Origin: Streptomyces tardus
Lineage (GTDB): Bacteria > Actinomycetota > Actinomycetes > Streptomycetales > Streptomycetaceae
Assembly (NCBI RefSeq): GCF_018101125.2
Contig: NZ_JAELVF020000001.1
Location: 3,584,386-3,648,385, forward strand
Reading direction: 5' to 3'
DNA length: 64,000 nucleotides
The position numbers and the translations under genes were made by a program. Of this stretch, positions 17,587 through 27,488 are shown one piece after another (the stretch's first letter is position 1; each line of letters starts with the position of its first letter). The notes beneath the pieces were generated by a model. It did not search any database, was not told the origin of the DNA, and saw nothing but the letters and a program-made list of their open reading frames with translations.

Positions 17587-19362
17587 ATGATCTCGATACG
17601 CGGCCGGGCAGCCGTCTCGGGTCGCGGGGCCAGGGCCGTTGCGTTCGGTCTGACGATGGCTTTCGCGCTGACCGCGACGGCGCCGGGTGCGAGCGCCGAG
17701 GAGCTGGCCCCCGAGGACTCCGGAGGAGGTGCGGTCGCCACCCTCGACGGACTCGCGGTGCACGGCAAGGCGATCATCCACGAGGAGGGCGAGCGCATCC
17801 CGACGGGTGCAGGGCTCTTCGAGATGGCAGTCGCCGGCGGCGGCAGCCTCCAGACCTACAGCGTCGACATGCTCGGCACCACGCAGGAGCAGGCGCAGTA
17901 CCAGGAGTCCTCCTGGCGTGCGTCCTCGCTGCACGACAACCCCGACGCGGGCAAGATCCGCTGGATCCTCAAGAATTCCTACCCCCAGGTCAACGACCTC
18001 TCCGCGCTTGCGCGCAAAGCGGGCGCGGGCAAGCTCACCCCGCAGGCTGCCGCGGCAGGCACCCAGGTCGCGATCTGGCGCTACTCCGAGCACACCGAGG
18101 TCACCGCGGTCGACAAGAGCGCGCAGAAGCTGGCCTCCTACCTCTACAAGGAGGCGAGGAAGGAAGCCGAGCCCGGATCCTCCCTCGCGCTGAGCCCCTC
18201 CTCGCTGGCGGGCAGGCCTGGTGATCGGATCGGTCCGATCACCGTGCGCACCGCAGCGCAGAGCGCCACCGTCAGCACCGCGCCCGACGCCGGCGAAGGG
18301 GTGCGGATCACCGATCGCAAGGGCGAGACGGTCACCTCCGTGAGCCACGGCGACAAGGTCTATCTGGAGATCCCGGCGGACACCGAGGACGGCGCCACGG
18401 CGCTCAGCATCCAGGCGGCGACGACCGTTCCGGTCGGCCGGGTCTTCACCAGCCAGGGATCCGAGACGACCAGCCAGACGCAGATACTCGCCGGCTCCAG
18501 CGAGGCGACCGCAGCCGCGACGGTGAACGCCGTCTGGGCTGCGGAAGGGGCGATACCCGCAGTCACCGCGCGCAAGGACTGCGGCGGCGGTGCGGTCAAC
18601 GTGACCGTCGACAACAGCCGCGGTGACGCTCCCTTCGAGTTCACCCTCGGCAAGGAAGAGCACCGGGTGGCGGCAGGAGCCGCCGACAGAGTGGCGGTGC
18701 CCGTCAAGGAGGACCAGGCCTACCGCATCGGCATCGCCGTGCCGCAGGGCCGCTCGGAGACGTTCAGCGGTGTGCTCGACTGCGCCCCGAAGTCCCAAGT
18801 GCCCGCCGAGACGCCCGGGTTGAGCGTCCAGACGGAGCCGGTGACCGTCGGCGGCAGCGACTCCGAGCCGAACCTCGCCGAGACGGGGAACACCAGCAAC
18901 GTGCCGCTCCTGATCGGCATCGCGGCGGGAATGCTGGTCCTGGGCGCCGTGGCGCTCCTGATGGTCCGGCGCACCAAGGCGGAATCGGACGACCTCGCGG
19001 CCGACGACGCCGAAAGCGACGCGGACGACGACACATCCGACGATGCCCCCGCGGCTCGGAGCGCCGACGCAGGGAAGAGTCGCTCCGAGGGCGAGGACAG
19101 CCCTGCCGGCGGCGCACAGTCCGGTGTTGGCGGCAGCGGCAGCGGTGGCGAGGGCGCCGCGGCAGCGGCCGGTGGCAGCTACAAAGCCGGCGACGACGAC
19201 GTCTCTCGCGCCGACGCTCCGGGTGACGCGGCGTCGGCAGCAGGCAGCCCGAAGGGCACCGATCCGGCCGACGAGTCGGACGCCGAGTCGGACCCCGAGC
19301 CCGAGCCCGCTCCGAAGTCCCGCGGCGGCGACGGAGACAAGGGCCCCGCGTCCGGGGAGTGA
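17587..19362 (+). CDS. TQXA thioester-domain surface protein with LAETG sorting motif
   Basis: 591 residues from ATG 17587 (GAGGGGAAGAGG just upstream). Signal peptide 1-37 ending ASA/EE. Residues ~55-170 match the TQXA domain of actinobacterial thioester adhesins: KIRWILKNSYPQ and the TQVA motif at 159-162. The Cys expected in TYCID is Ser92 (TYSVD), so the Cys-Gln thioester cannot form. LAETG at 430-434 followed by a ~22-residue membrane span (VPLLIGIAAGMLVLGAVALL) and RRTK is a class-E sortase signal, but instead of stopping, the chain continues with a ~128-residue acidic, Gly/Ser/Asp-rich tail. If sorted, that tail would be cut off; if not, it would remain inside the cell. Confidence 0.85.
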   Translation: MISIRGRAAVSGRGARAVAFGLTMAFALTATAPGASAEELAPEDSGGGAVATLDGLAVHGKAIIHEEGERIPTGAGLFEMAVAGGGSLQTYSVDMLGTTQEQAQYQESSWRASSLHDNPDAGKIRWILKNSYPQVNDLSALARKAGAGKLTPQAAAAGTQVAIWRYSEHTEVTAVDKSAQKLASYLYKEARKEAEPGSSLALSPSSLAGRPGDRIGPITVRTAAQSATVSTAPDAGEGVRITDRKGETVTSVSHGDKVYLEIPADTEDGATALSIQAATTVPVGRVFTSQGSETTSQTQILAGSSEATAAATVNAVWAAEGAIPAVTARKDCGGGAVNVTVDNSRGDAPFEFTLGKEEHRVAAGAADRVAVPVKEDQAYRIGIAVPQGRSETFSGVLDCAPKSQVPAETPGLSVQTEPVTVGGSDSEPNLAETGNTSNVPLLIGIAAGMLVLGAVALLMVRRTKAESDDLAADDAESDADDDTSDDAPAARSADAGKSRSEGEDSPAGGAQSGVGGSGSGGEGAAAAAGGSYKAGDDDVSRADAPGDAASAAGSPKGTDPADESDAESDPEPEPAPKSRGGDGDKGPASGE

Positions 19363-19368
19363 CCTGCG

Positions 19369-19404
19369 CCACCGGGGGCCGTCGCGGACGGCGGCCCCCG
19401 GTGG
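19369..19404 (+). terminator. Terminator hairpin after the surface-protein gene
   Basis: 13-bp GC-rich perfect arms (19369-19381 and 19392-19404) with a 10-nt loop, starting 7 bp after the stop. Confidence 0.75.
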
Positions 19405-19490
19405 GGCCGGGACGCCCGGATTTCATCGCAGACGGCTAGTACGGCAGGATGGGAGCATCTGCCCACTACCACACTGCCGGACGGTTTCTC

Positions 19491-21155
<1,665 letters not shown>

Positions 21156-21163
21156 GCGCGCGG

Positions 21164-21201
21164 GCCGGTCGCCGGGAGACGTGTCTCTCCCGGCGACCGG
21201 C
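21164..21201 (+). terminator. Terminator hairpin after ettA
   Basis: 16-bp perfect arms (21164-21179 and 21186-21201), 6-nt loop, 9 bp after the stop and about 50 bp before the next start. Confidence 0.8.
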
Positions 21202-21252
21202 GCCAAGGGGCCGCCGTTCTGTGACGGGCCCCGGAACCGGGACGGGGAATCC

Positions 21253-21690
21253 ATGCGCCACCTCTACGAGTGTCCGATGCGCTGGTCGGACATGGACGCC
21301 TTCGGGCACATCAACAACGTCGTCTTCATGCGGTATCTGGAGGAGGCGCGGATCGACCTGATGTTCCGGCTCGCGCGTCGTGCCGACTCCGGTGCCTTCA
21401 CCGGGGGTTCGGTCGTGGCCCGCCACGAGGTGGACTACCTCCGGCCGCTGGTCCACCGGCACGAGCCGGTCACCATCGAGACCTGGGTCGACAAGCTGGG
21501 CTACGCCTCGGCGACGCTCGCGTACGAGATCAAGGACCCCGACGTCCTGTACGTCCGGGCCAAGACCGTCGTGGTGCCCTACGACCTGGAGGCCGCCCGC
21601 CCCCGTCGGCTCACCGACGAGGAGCGCACATTCCTGGAGGCGTACGTCGATGACAGCTTCAACAACCGTGCGTCGACTGACGTTCGCTGA
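21253..21690 (+). CDS. Acyl-CoA thioesterase, 4HBT hotdog family
   Basis: 145 residues from ATG 21253 after GGGACGGGGAATCC. MRWSDMDAFGHINNVVFMRY is the 4HBT/FadM-type motif with the catalytic Asp and the conserved His-Ile-Asn-Asn, followed by ARIDLM, SVVARHEVDYLRPL and VRAKTVVVPYD. Single-domain hotdog of usual length, cytoplasmic, hydrolysing acyl-CoA of unknown chain length. Its last 41 bp overlap the start of the next gene, pointing to cotranscription. Confidence 0.9.
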   Translation: MRHLYECPMRWSDMDAFGHINNVVFMRYLEEARIDLMFRLARRADSGAFTGGSVVARHEVDYLRPLVHRHEPVTIETWVDKLGYASATLAYEIKDPDVLYVRAKTVVVPYDLEAARPRRLTDEERTFLEAYVDDSFNNRASTDVR

Positions 21691-22354
21691 CCCCGGCGAG
21701 GCAGCCGGCTTCGCGGCGCTGCTCCAGAGGCTGGTGCGCTGGGAGAAGAACGCCTCGGTGCGGGTGAAGTCGGGCGGTGGCCACAGCGACACCGGCGAGA
21801 GCGGTGTGGTGGGCGTCTTCGCCAAGCCGGCGCGCTTCGAGGTGCTGGCGATCCGTACCGCGCGGCTGCTGCGGCCGACCGAGCTGGACAGCACGGTCGC
21901 CGCGGGCGAGCTGCTGGAGTCGGTGGACGAGGGCGCCGAGGCGATGACGGTACCGTCCCCGGTCACCGGCCCCTCGTGGGCCGGGGTGCTCCCGCCGAGG
22001 AGCGGCTGGCAGCCGCTGGGCGAGCTGCCGACGGACTCCGTCCGCACGGTGGCGGCAGCCACGGTCAAGGAGTTCCGGGAGCGTGCGGAGCGGCTGACAC
22101 AGCGCGACCGCGGCACCCTGGACGAGCTGGCCGAGGAGATCTGGTCGCGCCCGCTGGGGCGGACCGAGCTGCCGCTGAGGGCCGTCCACGCCGCGCACGC
22201 GCTGGGGTTTCTGCACGGGCAGCACCCGACAACACTGCTGAGCGCGGGGAGTTGGCTGCGGCTGCGCACCCGCTACGGCTCGGTGGCGGTGCGGACCTCG
22301 GTCGGTCCAAGCCTCTCGGTCACCCCGACCGGGGCGGGCAGCCACGGTTCGTAG
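21650..22354 (+). CDS. Conserved actinobacterial hypothetical protein
   Basis: 234 residues from ATG 21650, which lies inside the thioesterase gene in another frame; later starts are possible but the N-terminus TVRRLTFADPGEAAGFAALL looks genuine. No signal peptide or membrane span. Features visible: KNASVRVKSG, FEVLAIRTARLLRP, a Pro-Ser-Pro hinge and a helical second half (ERAERLTQRDRGTLDELAEEIW). I do not recognise a catalytic motif. Its 41-bp overlap with the thioesterase implies coupled translation. Confidence 0.75.
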   Translation: MTASTTVRRLTFADPGEAAGFAALLQRLVRWEKNASVRVKSGGGHSDTGESGVVGVFAKPARFEVLAIRTARLLRPTELDSTVAAGELLESVDEGAEAMTVPSPVTGPSWAGVLPPRSGWQPLGELPTDSVRTVAAATVKEFRERAERLTQRDRGTLDELAEEIWSRPLGRTELPLRAVHAAHALGFLHGQHPTTLLSAGSWLRLRTRYGSVAVRTSVGPSLSVTPTGAGSHGS

Positions 22355-22486
22355 GCGCGCACTGCTTGCCGCACCGAACCCCCGTCCGCCCGCCGGGCGG
22401 ACCCACCGCAGAGCCGCAGAGTCGCGCCACATCCGCCCTGCCCACAGCCCGCCGCACCGCCTGCCGTGCGGCGGGCAACCGCGTGT

Positions 22487-22888
22487 TCAGCCCGGAGCGT
22501 TGATCATGGAGCGGGCCGCGTAGACCATGTAGTTCCACAGCTGCTGCTCAAGCTCCGGAGCCAGTTCGAGACTGTCGACGGCCGCTCGCATATGAAGCAA
22601 CCAGGCGTCGTGCGCAGCCTGGTCGACGGTGAACGGCGCGTGCCTCATCCGCAACCGGGGGTGGCCCCGCTCGTCGCTGTAGGTCCGAGGCCCGCCCCAG
22701 TACTGCATCAGGAAGAGCGCCAGTCGCTCCTCGGCGGGGCCGAGGTCCTCCTCCGGGTACATGGGCCGCAACAACGGGTCGTCGGCGACGCCCTCGTAGA
22801 AGACCCGGACGAGCCGACGGAACGTCTCCTCGCCCCCGACCTGCTCGAAGAACGTCTGCTGCTGCAAGCTGCCGCGCGGAATCTCCAT
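22487..22888 (-). CDS. glbO: Truncated haemoglobin, group II (GlbO type)
   Basis: 133 residues from ATG 22888 (GTG 22891 is an alternative). The fold is visible as TFFEQVGGEETFRRLVRVFYE, PMYPEEDLGPAEERLALFLMQYWGGP with the group II Trp in the G helix, and HPRLRMRHAPF with the proximal His. Group II truncated globins bind O2 tightly and associate with lipids or respiratory components in actinobacteria. Convergent with the upstream gene; a strong hairpin lies 25 bp upstream of the start, so the promoter is confined or overlaps it. Confidence 0.93.
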   Translation of the reverse strand: MEIPRGSLQQQTFFEQVGGEETFRRLVRVFYEGVADDPLLRPMYPEEDLGPAEERLALFLMQYWGGPRTYSDERGHPRLRMRHAPFTVDQAAHDAWLLHMRAAVDSLELAPELEQQLWNYMVYAARSMINAPG

Positions 22889-22913
22889 CACGTCACCATG
22901 GTCGCAGATCCCC

Positions 22914-22965
22914 GCGTCCCCGGGCCCGGCTCGGAGCGATCACTCCGAGCCGGGCCCGGGGACGC
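22914..22965 (-). terminator. Strong hairpin between glbO and the IS
   Basis: 23-bp perfect arms (22914-22936 and 22943-22965) with a 6-nt loop. It lies upstream of glbO, so it most likely terminated the minus-strand ABC-2 operon (stop at 24455) before the IS separated the two. Confidence 0.75.
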
Positions 22966-23051
22966 CGCTCGGGCGGCCGGGGAGCGCGGTTGCTCCTCGC
23001 AACTGCCCGCGCGTTCCGTACCTGCGCGCCCGCGCATTCGTACCCACGCGC

Positions 23052-23116
23052 GCCCGTACGCCCGTAGGCCGCCCGTCCGTGCCTGCCCGTACGCCCGTAG
23101 GCCGCCCGTCCGTGCC
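23052..23116. repeat. 33-bp tandem repeat, two units
   Basis: Positions 23052-23083 and 23085-23116 are identical; the motif CCCGTACGCCCGTAGG recurs. Noncoding stretch between the hairpin and the IS. Confidence 0.8.
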
Positions 23117-23188
23117 CGCACGCGCTCGCGCGGACACGGGAAGCCCGGGGGCTAGGCCGTGTTTTAGAACTGGTCTCCGGGTCTTGCC

Positions 23189-24079
23189 TTGCGGCGTGAT
23201 GATCATGGTGTGGGGCGAGGGGATCTTTCTGATGAGCAGTGGTCGGTGCTGGAGCCGTTGTTGCCGGCGGTGAGGTTGGGTCGTCGGCCGCAGAACCGTC
23301 GGCGTTTGATCGACGGGGTGCGGTGGCGGGTGCGGACCGGTGTTCCCTGGCGTGATCTGCCGGGCGAGTACGGACCCTGGCAGACCGTGTATGGGCTCTT
23401 CCGCCGGTGGCAACGCGAGGGTGTGTGGGTTCGGCTGCTGGCCTCGCTCCAGGCGCGGGCCGATGCGGCCGGGCTGGTCACGTGGGAGGTGAACGTCGAC
23501 TCCACGGTCTGCCGGGCTCATCAGCACGCCGCTGGTGCCCGCCGAGACGGGGTCGGGCAGAAGGAGCCGCCCGGCGGGGTCGGCCAAGAGCCGGACGATC
23601 ACGGCCTGGGACGGTCCAGGGGCGGGTTCAGCACGAAGATTCATCTGGCCTGCGAGCAGGGCCAGAAGCCGCTGTCGCTGCTGGTCACGGCAGGACAGCG
23701 GGGTGACAGCCCGCAGTTCGAACCGGTCCTCGAAGCGATTGGGGTGCCCAAGGTCGGTGGCGGGCGCCCCAGGCGCAGGCCACTGCGGGTGCGGGGTGAC
23801 AAGGCGTACTCGTCTCGCGCGAATCGTGCCTACCTGCGCAGACGCGGGATCCGGTGCACCATCGCCGAGCCGGCCGATCAGATCCGCCACCGCAAGCGTC
23901 GAGGCCGTGTGGGCGGCAGGCCACCGGCCTTCGATCGGGAGGACTACAAGGCCCGACATGCGGTCGAGTGCGGGATCAGCCGGCTCAAGCAACACCGGGC
24001 GGTGGCGACGCGTTACGACAAGCTGGCGGTCCGCTTCGAGGCCACCGTGCAGATCGCGGCGATCCACCAGTGGCTGTGA
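23189..24079 (+). CDS. IS5-family transposase (DDE)
   Basis: Up to 296 residues from TTG 23189; GTG 23210 is an alternative start just before GRGDLSDEQWSVLEPLLP. Domains: N-terminal DUF4096-like DNA-binding part (GVRWRVRTGVPWRDLPGEYG), then the DDE catalytic core with Asp in EVNVDSTVCRAHQHAAG, Asp in RVRGDKAYSS and Glu in HAVECGISRLKQHR. All three acidic residues are present and there is no frameshift, so the enzyme is probably functional. It shares the DST-RAHQHAAGAR core with the truncated copy at 7485-7883, but they are different elements. Confidence 0.92.
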   Translation: MRRDDHGVGRGDLSDEQWSVLEPLLPAVRLGRRPQNRRRLIDGVRWRVRTGVPWRDLPGEYGPWQTVYGLFRRWQREGVWVRLLASLQARADAAGLVTWEVNVDSTVCRAHQHAAGARRDGVGQKEPPGGVGQEPDDHGLGRSRGGFSTKIHLACEQGQKPLSLLVTAGQRGDSPQFEPVLEAIGVPKVGGGRPRRRPLRVRGDKAYSSRANRAYLRRRGIRCTIAEPADQIRHRKRRGRVGGRPPAFDREDYKARHAVECGISRLKQHRAVATRYDKLAVRFEATVQIAAIHQWL

Positions 24080-24149
24080 CCCATCGGCTGGTCGTCCGGC
24101 CGTGCCATCCTGGCCACCGGTTCGATCAGCACGCACATGGGGAGGACCT

Positions 24150-24446
24150 GTGGCCGCCGGGCACTACTGCGCCGACAGCGAGAACGGCGACCACGTCGAC
24201 GACCCGTCCGAGGATGCCCTATTCATGCTGATCAGCGATCTGAACGACAGCGACAACACCTTCATCGTCATCCAGCCCGACGAGGACGAGCCAGCCTGGT
24301 TCGCCTCTGTCTCCGTCCTAGACGAGGACGGATTCGAGATCGTCCGCCACGACACCACCTGCCGCGAGCACGACATCGCCATCGAGAACCATCGTGACCG
24401 GATCGCGGGCGACCTCACCAAATGGCTGGCCGCCCGCGACTTCTAA
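24150..24446 (+). CDS. IS passenger: small acidic hypothetical protein
   Basis: 98 residues from GTG 24150, preceded by GGGGAGGACCT, a good ribosome site. The product is strongly acidic (SEDALFMLISDLNDSDN, IQPDEDEPAWFASVSVLDED) and ends ENHRDRIAGDLTKWLAARDF; the stop TAA lies within the right inverted repeat, so the gene belongs to the element. It recalls small acidic immunity-type or regulator proteins, and I have a weak memory of similar ORFs beside Streptomyces transposases, but I assign no function. It could regulate transposition or be a cargo gene. Confidence 0.6.
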   Translation: MAAGHYCADSENGDHVDDPSEDALFMLISDLNDSDNTFIVIQPDEDEPAWFASVSVLDEDGFEIVRHDTTCREHDIAIENHRDRIAGDLTKWLAARDF

Positions 24447-24454
24447 AACACGGC

Positions 24455-25564
24455 CTAGACGGCTTCCCAGCGGAACAGCTTGCCTGCGATCAGCGTGAGC
24501 ACCGCGGCGAACAGCAGCAGCCCGCCCATCACCGGCAGCGCGGTGCCCCAGCTCTCGCCCCGGCTCAGTACGCCCTGCATGGCGTCCGAGAGGTGCTTGA
24601 GCGGCAGGAAGTCCGACAGCGTGCGGACCCAGGCCGGCGCGAGGTCCAGGGGGAAGAAGGAGCCGGAGAGGAAGGCCATCGGCAGCACGATCAGCTGTGC
24701 CATGCCGTTCGCCGCCTCCTCGGACTTCGCGAGTGCTCCCACCACCAGGCCGATCGACATGAACGCCAGGGTGCCGGTGACCACGAGCGGCAGGCACAAC
24801 CACCAGTCGCCGCTCAACTTGAGCCCGTAGTAGGGCAGTACGGCGATTCCGAGGAAGATCGCGGTCTGCACCAGGGCGAGCCCGAGGTTCACCCCCACCC
24901 GGGCGCTGACCACCGAACCCGCGCCGACCGGGGCCAGCCACAGCCGCCGCAGAATGCGCTTCTTCCGCCAGGCCACCAGGTTGTACGCGGTGCCGAAGAC
25001 GGCTCCCATCGCGACCGCCCAGCCCAGCAGCCCGGGGGTCAGGAACTGGATCTGTTTGACGGACTCGTCCTCGACCCGGTCGGTGGCAAGCGCGTAGGCG
25101 GGCGGTTGGCCGGTCGCCTTCTGGTTGGCCTGCTGGAGCACGGAGTCCACAACGCTGCGCACGCTGCCGGCCTTGGCGCTGTCGGCGCCGGAGACTCGCA
25201 GTTCGACCTGCTCGGTCGGGCCCGATCCCGCGCTCTTGCCGGCGGTCTCGGGTGCGTAGATGACACCGTCGGCATCGCCCTTGCGCACATCGGCGAGCGC
25301 CTGGTTCAGCGCGGCGCGCGAGCCGTCGGTCTTGTCGACGACCATGACGTCGCGCAGCTGCTCGCGCTGCTCGGCGGGTATGTCGTCGAAGACGGCCACA
25401 TCGCCGACCTGCACCACCTTCACCTGAGGCGCGGAGGTGTCCTTGAAGAGGGCGCCGAACAGCACCAGGAACATCAACGGGAAGATCAACATGAAGAAGA
25501 CAGCCGCCCGGTCCCGCAGCAGGCCCAGCGTCATCGTCTTCGACAGAGTGAGGAACGCCTTCAC
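24455..25564 (-). CDS. ABC-2 type exporter permease
   Basis: 369 residues from GTG 25564 (GTGA overlap with the ATPase stop). One N-terminal span (AAVFFMLIFPLMFLVLFGALF), a large extracytoplasmic domain (~45-180), then five spans, e.g. LVQTAIFLGIAVLPYYGLKL and LIVLPMAFLSGSFFPL with the E-E-A-A-N-G motif of ABC-2 permeases. Exports an unknown substrate with the ATPase encoded upstream. The IS is inserted precisely in its stop codon: the last codon GTC is followed by TAG formed by the CTAG duplication, so the protein is unchanged but its original 3' untranslated region is now 1.3 kb away. Confidence 0.9.
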   Translation of the reverse strand: MKAFLTLSKTMTLGLLRDRAAVFFMLIFPLMFLVLFGALFKDTSAPQVKVVQVGDVAVFDDIPAEQREQLRDVMVVDKTDGSRAALNQALADVRKGDADGVIYAPETAGKSAGSGPTEQVELRVSGADSAKAGSVRSVVDSVLQQANQKATGQPPAYALATDRVEDESVKQIQFLTPGLLGWAVAMGAVFGTAYNLVAWRKKRILRRLWLAPVGAGSVVSARVGVNLGLALVQTAIFLGIAVLPYYGLKLSGDWWLCLPLVVTGTLAFMSIGLVVGALAKSEEAANGMAQLIVLPMAFLSGSFFPLDLAPAWVRTLSDFLPLKHLSDAMQGVLSRGESWGTALPVMGGLLLFAAVLTLIAGKLFRWEAV

Positions 25565-26301
25565 TCGCGGAACTCCCGTCCGGTCAGGCTGAGGAACACG
25601 TCCTCCAGCGAGTCCACGCCCAGCTCGCTGATCAACGCGTCGGGAGCGTCGACCCGCAGCACCTTGCCGTGGTCCATGACCGCGACCCGGTCGCACAACT
25701 GCTGCGCCTCGTCCATGTAGTGGGTGGTCAGCACGACGGTGCGGCCCTCCTTGTTGAGGTCGCGCAGCAGGTCCCAGAGGTTGCGCCGGGCCTGCGGGTC
25801 GAGACCCGTGGTCGGCTCGTCGAGGAAGACCACCTCAGGGTCGTGCACCAACGCGCAGGCGATGGACAGCCGTTGGGCCTGGCCGCCGGAGAGCTGATCG
25901 TCGCGCACGCCCGCCTTCTCGGTCAGCCCGAAGCGGTCGAGCATGGCGTCCGCGTCCTTCGCGCCGATGCCGTACAGCGAACCGAAGGTCCGGATCTGCT
26001 CCCTGGCGGTGAGCCTCTCGAAGAACGCGGAGGCCTGGAGCTGCACACCGATGCGCGGCAGCAGCCGGTGGTTGCGCGGCCAGGAGGACTCCCCGAGGAT
26101 GTGCGCGCTGCCCTCGTCGGGCTCGCGGAGTCCCTCGATGATCTCCATGGTGGTCGTCTTCCCCGCGCCGTTCGGCCCGAGGATCCCGTAGAACTCGCCC
26201 CGCTTCACCTGCAGAGTCACCCCGTCGACGGCCTGCACGTCGCCGTACCGCTTGCGGAGGTTCTCGGCCGAGATCGCGAAAGCGTCGGCACTGATCGTCA
26301 T
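25561..26301 (-). CDS. ABC-2 type exporter ATPase
   Basis: 246 residues from ATG 26301. Walker A GILGPNGAGKTTTMEII, Q loop VQLQASAFFERL, signature QLSGGQAQRLSIACAL, Walker B VVFLDEPTTGLDPQ, H-loop TTHYMDEAQQL: a CcmA/DrrA-type drug or lipid exporter subunit. Overlaps the permease gene by 4 bp, so the two form an operon. Divergent from the methyltransferase gene with 179 bp between, containing a repeated TCCGAGCCGGTGTGCG. Confidence 0.93.
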   Translation of the reverse strand: MTISADAFAISAENLRKRYGDVQAVDGVTLQVKRGEFYGILGPNGAGKTTTMEIIEGLREPDEGSAHILGESSWPRNHRLLPRIGVQLQASAFFERLTAREQIRTFGSLYGIGAKDADAMLDRFGLTEKAGVRDDQLSGGQAQRLSIACALVHDPEVVFLDEPTTGLDPQARRNLWDLLRDLNKEGRTVVLTTHYMDEAQQLCDRVAVMDHGKVLRVDAPDALISELGVDSLEDVFLSLTGREFRE

Positions 26302-26480
26302 ACCGGGACGCTATCGGCTATCCGTTCGGTGCGGGAGTCCGTTGCCGGGACCGACAATCGGAGCAGACGTCCGGCACGACCGCGGTCCGAGCCGGTGTGC
26401 GAGTCGCCGTCCGAGCCGGTGTGCGGCCCGTCCCTCGCCCTGCCCTCGCAGGAACCGCCGGCACCGATCACAGTGGAGGG

Positions 26481-27431
26481 ATGGGAAGGCAAGCCCTGCT
26501 CGACGCCCTGGTCGCCGCGGGCGCGCTGAAGGACCCTGACTGGCGCGAGGCCTTCGGTGCGGTACCGCGCGAGACCTTTGTGCCGTACTACCTCATCGGC
26601 ACCGCCGGTGGCGGCGAGCGGCGGTCGCGCGCCGACCCCGACCCGGCCGCCCGGGCGCGCTGGCGGGAGGGCGCGTACGAGGACGTACCGCTGGCGATCC
26701 GGCTGCACGAGGGCGAGTTGATCTCCTCCAGCAGTCAACCGTCGCTGATGGCGGCGATGTTGGAGGCTCTGCGGGTGGGCGAGGGCATGAACGTGCTGGA
26801 GATCGGCACCGGCAGCGGCTGGAACGCCGCGCTGCTCGCGCACCGCCTGGGCTCCGACCGGGTCACCACCGTCGATGTCGACCCGGAGATCACCGAGGCC
26901 GCGCGCGCCCACCTCGCCGCGGCCGGCTACCGGCCGACTGTCGTGACCGGCGACGGGGCCGGGGGCCACGCCCGCAACGCCCCCTACGACCGGGTGATCG
27001 CGACCTGTGCGCTGCGCCGCGTGCCCTGGCCCTGGGTCGCGCAGTCCGCGGTGGACGGGCTGATACTCGCGCCGCTCGCCACCGGCCTGATCGCCCTGCG
27101 CGTACGCCCGGTCGGCTGGGCCGAGGGGCGCTTCCTGGAGACCCCGGCCTACTTCGTGCCGCTGCGCGGCGCGGACCAGTTGCGGGAGGCGCCGAGGCGG
27201 CCGGCCGGGGTGCCGGCCGGGGCACGGGCGCAGGACGCGTTCCGTTTCCTGCTGACGCTGAGCGCGGACGTCCTCGACCCCCGCGAGGCGTACGAGCTGT
27301 GGCGGCGCGAGGGCGAACCAGGACGGGAACGCTTCGGCCTCACGGTCACCGAGAGCGGGCAGTGGGTGTGGCTGGACACTCCGGAGGGCCCGCATCGCTG
27401 GGCCCTTCCCGCACACGTGCCGCACGGCTGA
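26481..27431 (+). CDS. Protein-L-isoaspartate O-methyltransferase-like protein
   Basis: 316 residues from ATG 26481 (CAGTGGAGGG upstream; in-frame starts back to 26397 lie in a repeat-rich divergent promoter region). RETFVPYYLIG, then ISSSSQPSLMAAMLEAL and the SAM-binding glycine loop VLEIGTGSGWNAALLAHRLG, with VTTVDVDPE as the acidic strand 2, match the PCMT family used in repair of isoaspartyl residues. Actinobacterial PCMT-like proteins of this length carry an extra C-terminal domain, here ~225-316; in lanthipeptide clusters similar enzymes make isoaspartate, but no RiPP genes are adjacent here. Confidence 0.85.
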   Translation: MGRQALLDALVAAGALKDPDWREAFGAVPRETFVPYYLIGTAGGGERRSRADPDPAARARWREGAYEDVPLAIRLHEGELISSSSQPSLMAAMLEALRVGEGMNVLEIGTGSGWNAALLAHRLGSDRVTTVDVDPEITEAARAHLAAAGYRPTVVTGDGAGGHARNAPYDRVIATCALRRVPWPWVAQSAVDGLILAPLATGLIALRVRPVGWAEGRFLETPAYFVPLRGADQLREAPRRPAGVPAGARAQDAFRFLLTLSADVLDPREAYELWRREGEPGRERFGLTVTESGQWVWLDTPEGPHRWALPAHVPHG

Positions 27432-27488
27432 ACTCCCGTCCCCGCACGGCGCGTACGGCCCGCGCACCAGCTGCGACGGTGCGGGCGT

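Larger units (their letters stand above)
23156..24454 (+). mobile_element. Complete IS5-family insertion sequence with passenger ORF
   Basis: 1299 bp bounded by 14-bp perfect inverted repeats GCCGTGTTTTAGAA (23156-23169) and its complement (24441-24454), flanked by a direct duplication CTAG at 23152-23155 and 24455-24458. CTAG fits the CTAR/TA-type target of IS5-family elements. It carries a full transposase gene and a small second ORF whose stop codon lies in the right repeat. Inserted exactly at the stop codon of the ABC-2 permease. Intact ends and ORF suggest a recent, active copy. Confidence 0.9.

Noticed and set aside
22914-22965. Hairpin considered as an attenuator of glbO
   Set aside because: It lies upstream of the glbO start but is a simple strong stem without an alternative fold; better explained as the old terminator of the ABC-2 operon.
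23041-23130. Possible CRISPR-like repeats
   Set aside because: Only two adjacent 33-bp units with no spacers; simple tandem duplication.
26481-27431. Lanthipeptide-type isoaspartate methyltransferase
   Set aside because: No lanthipeptide synthetase or precursor nearby; a housekeeping PCMT-like role is simpler.
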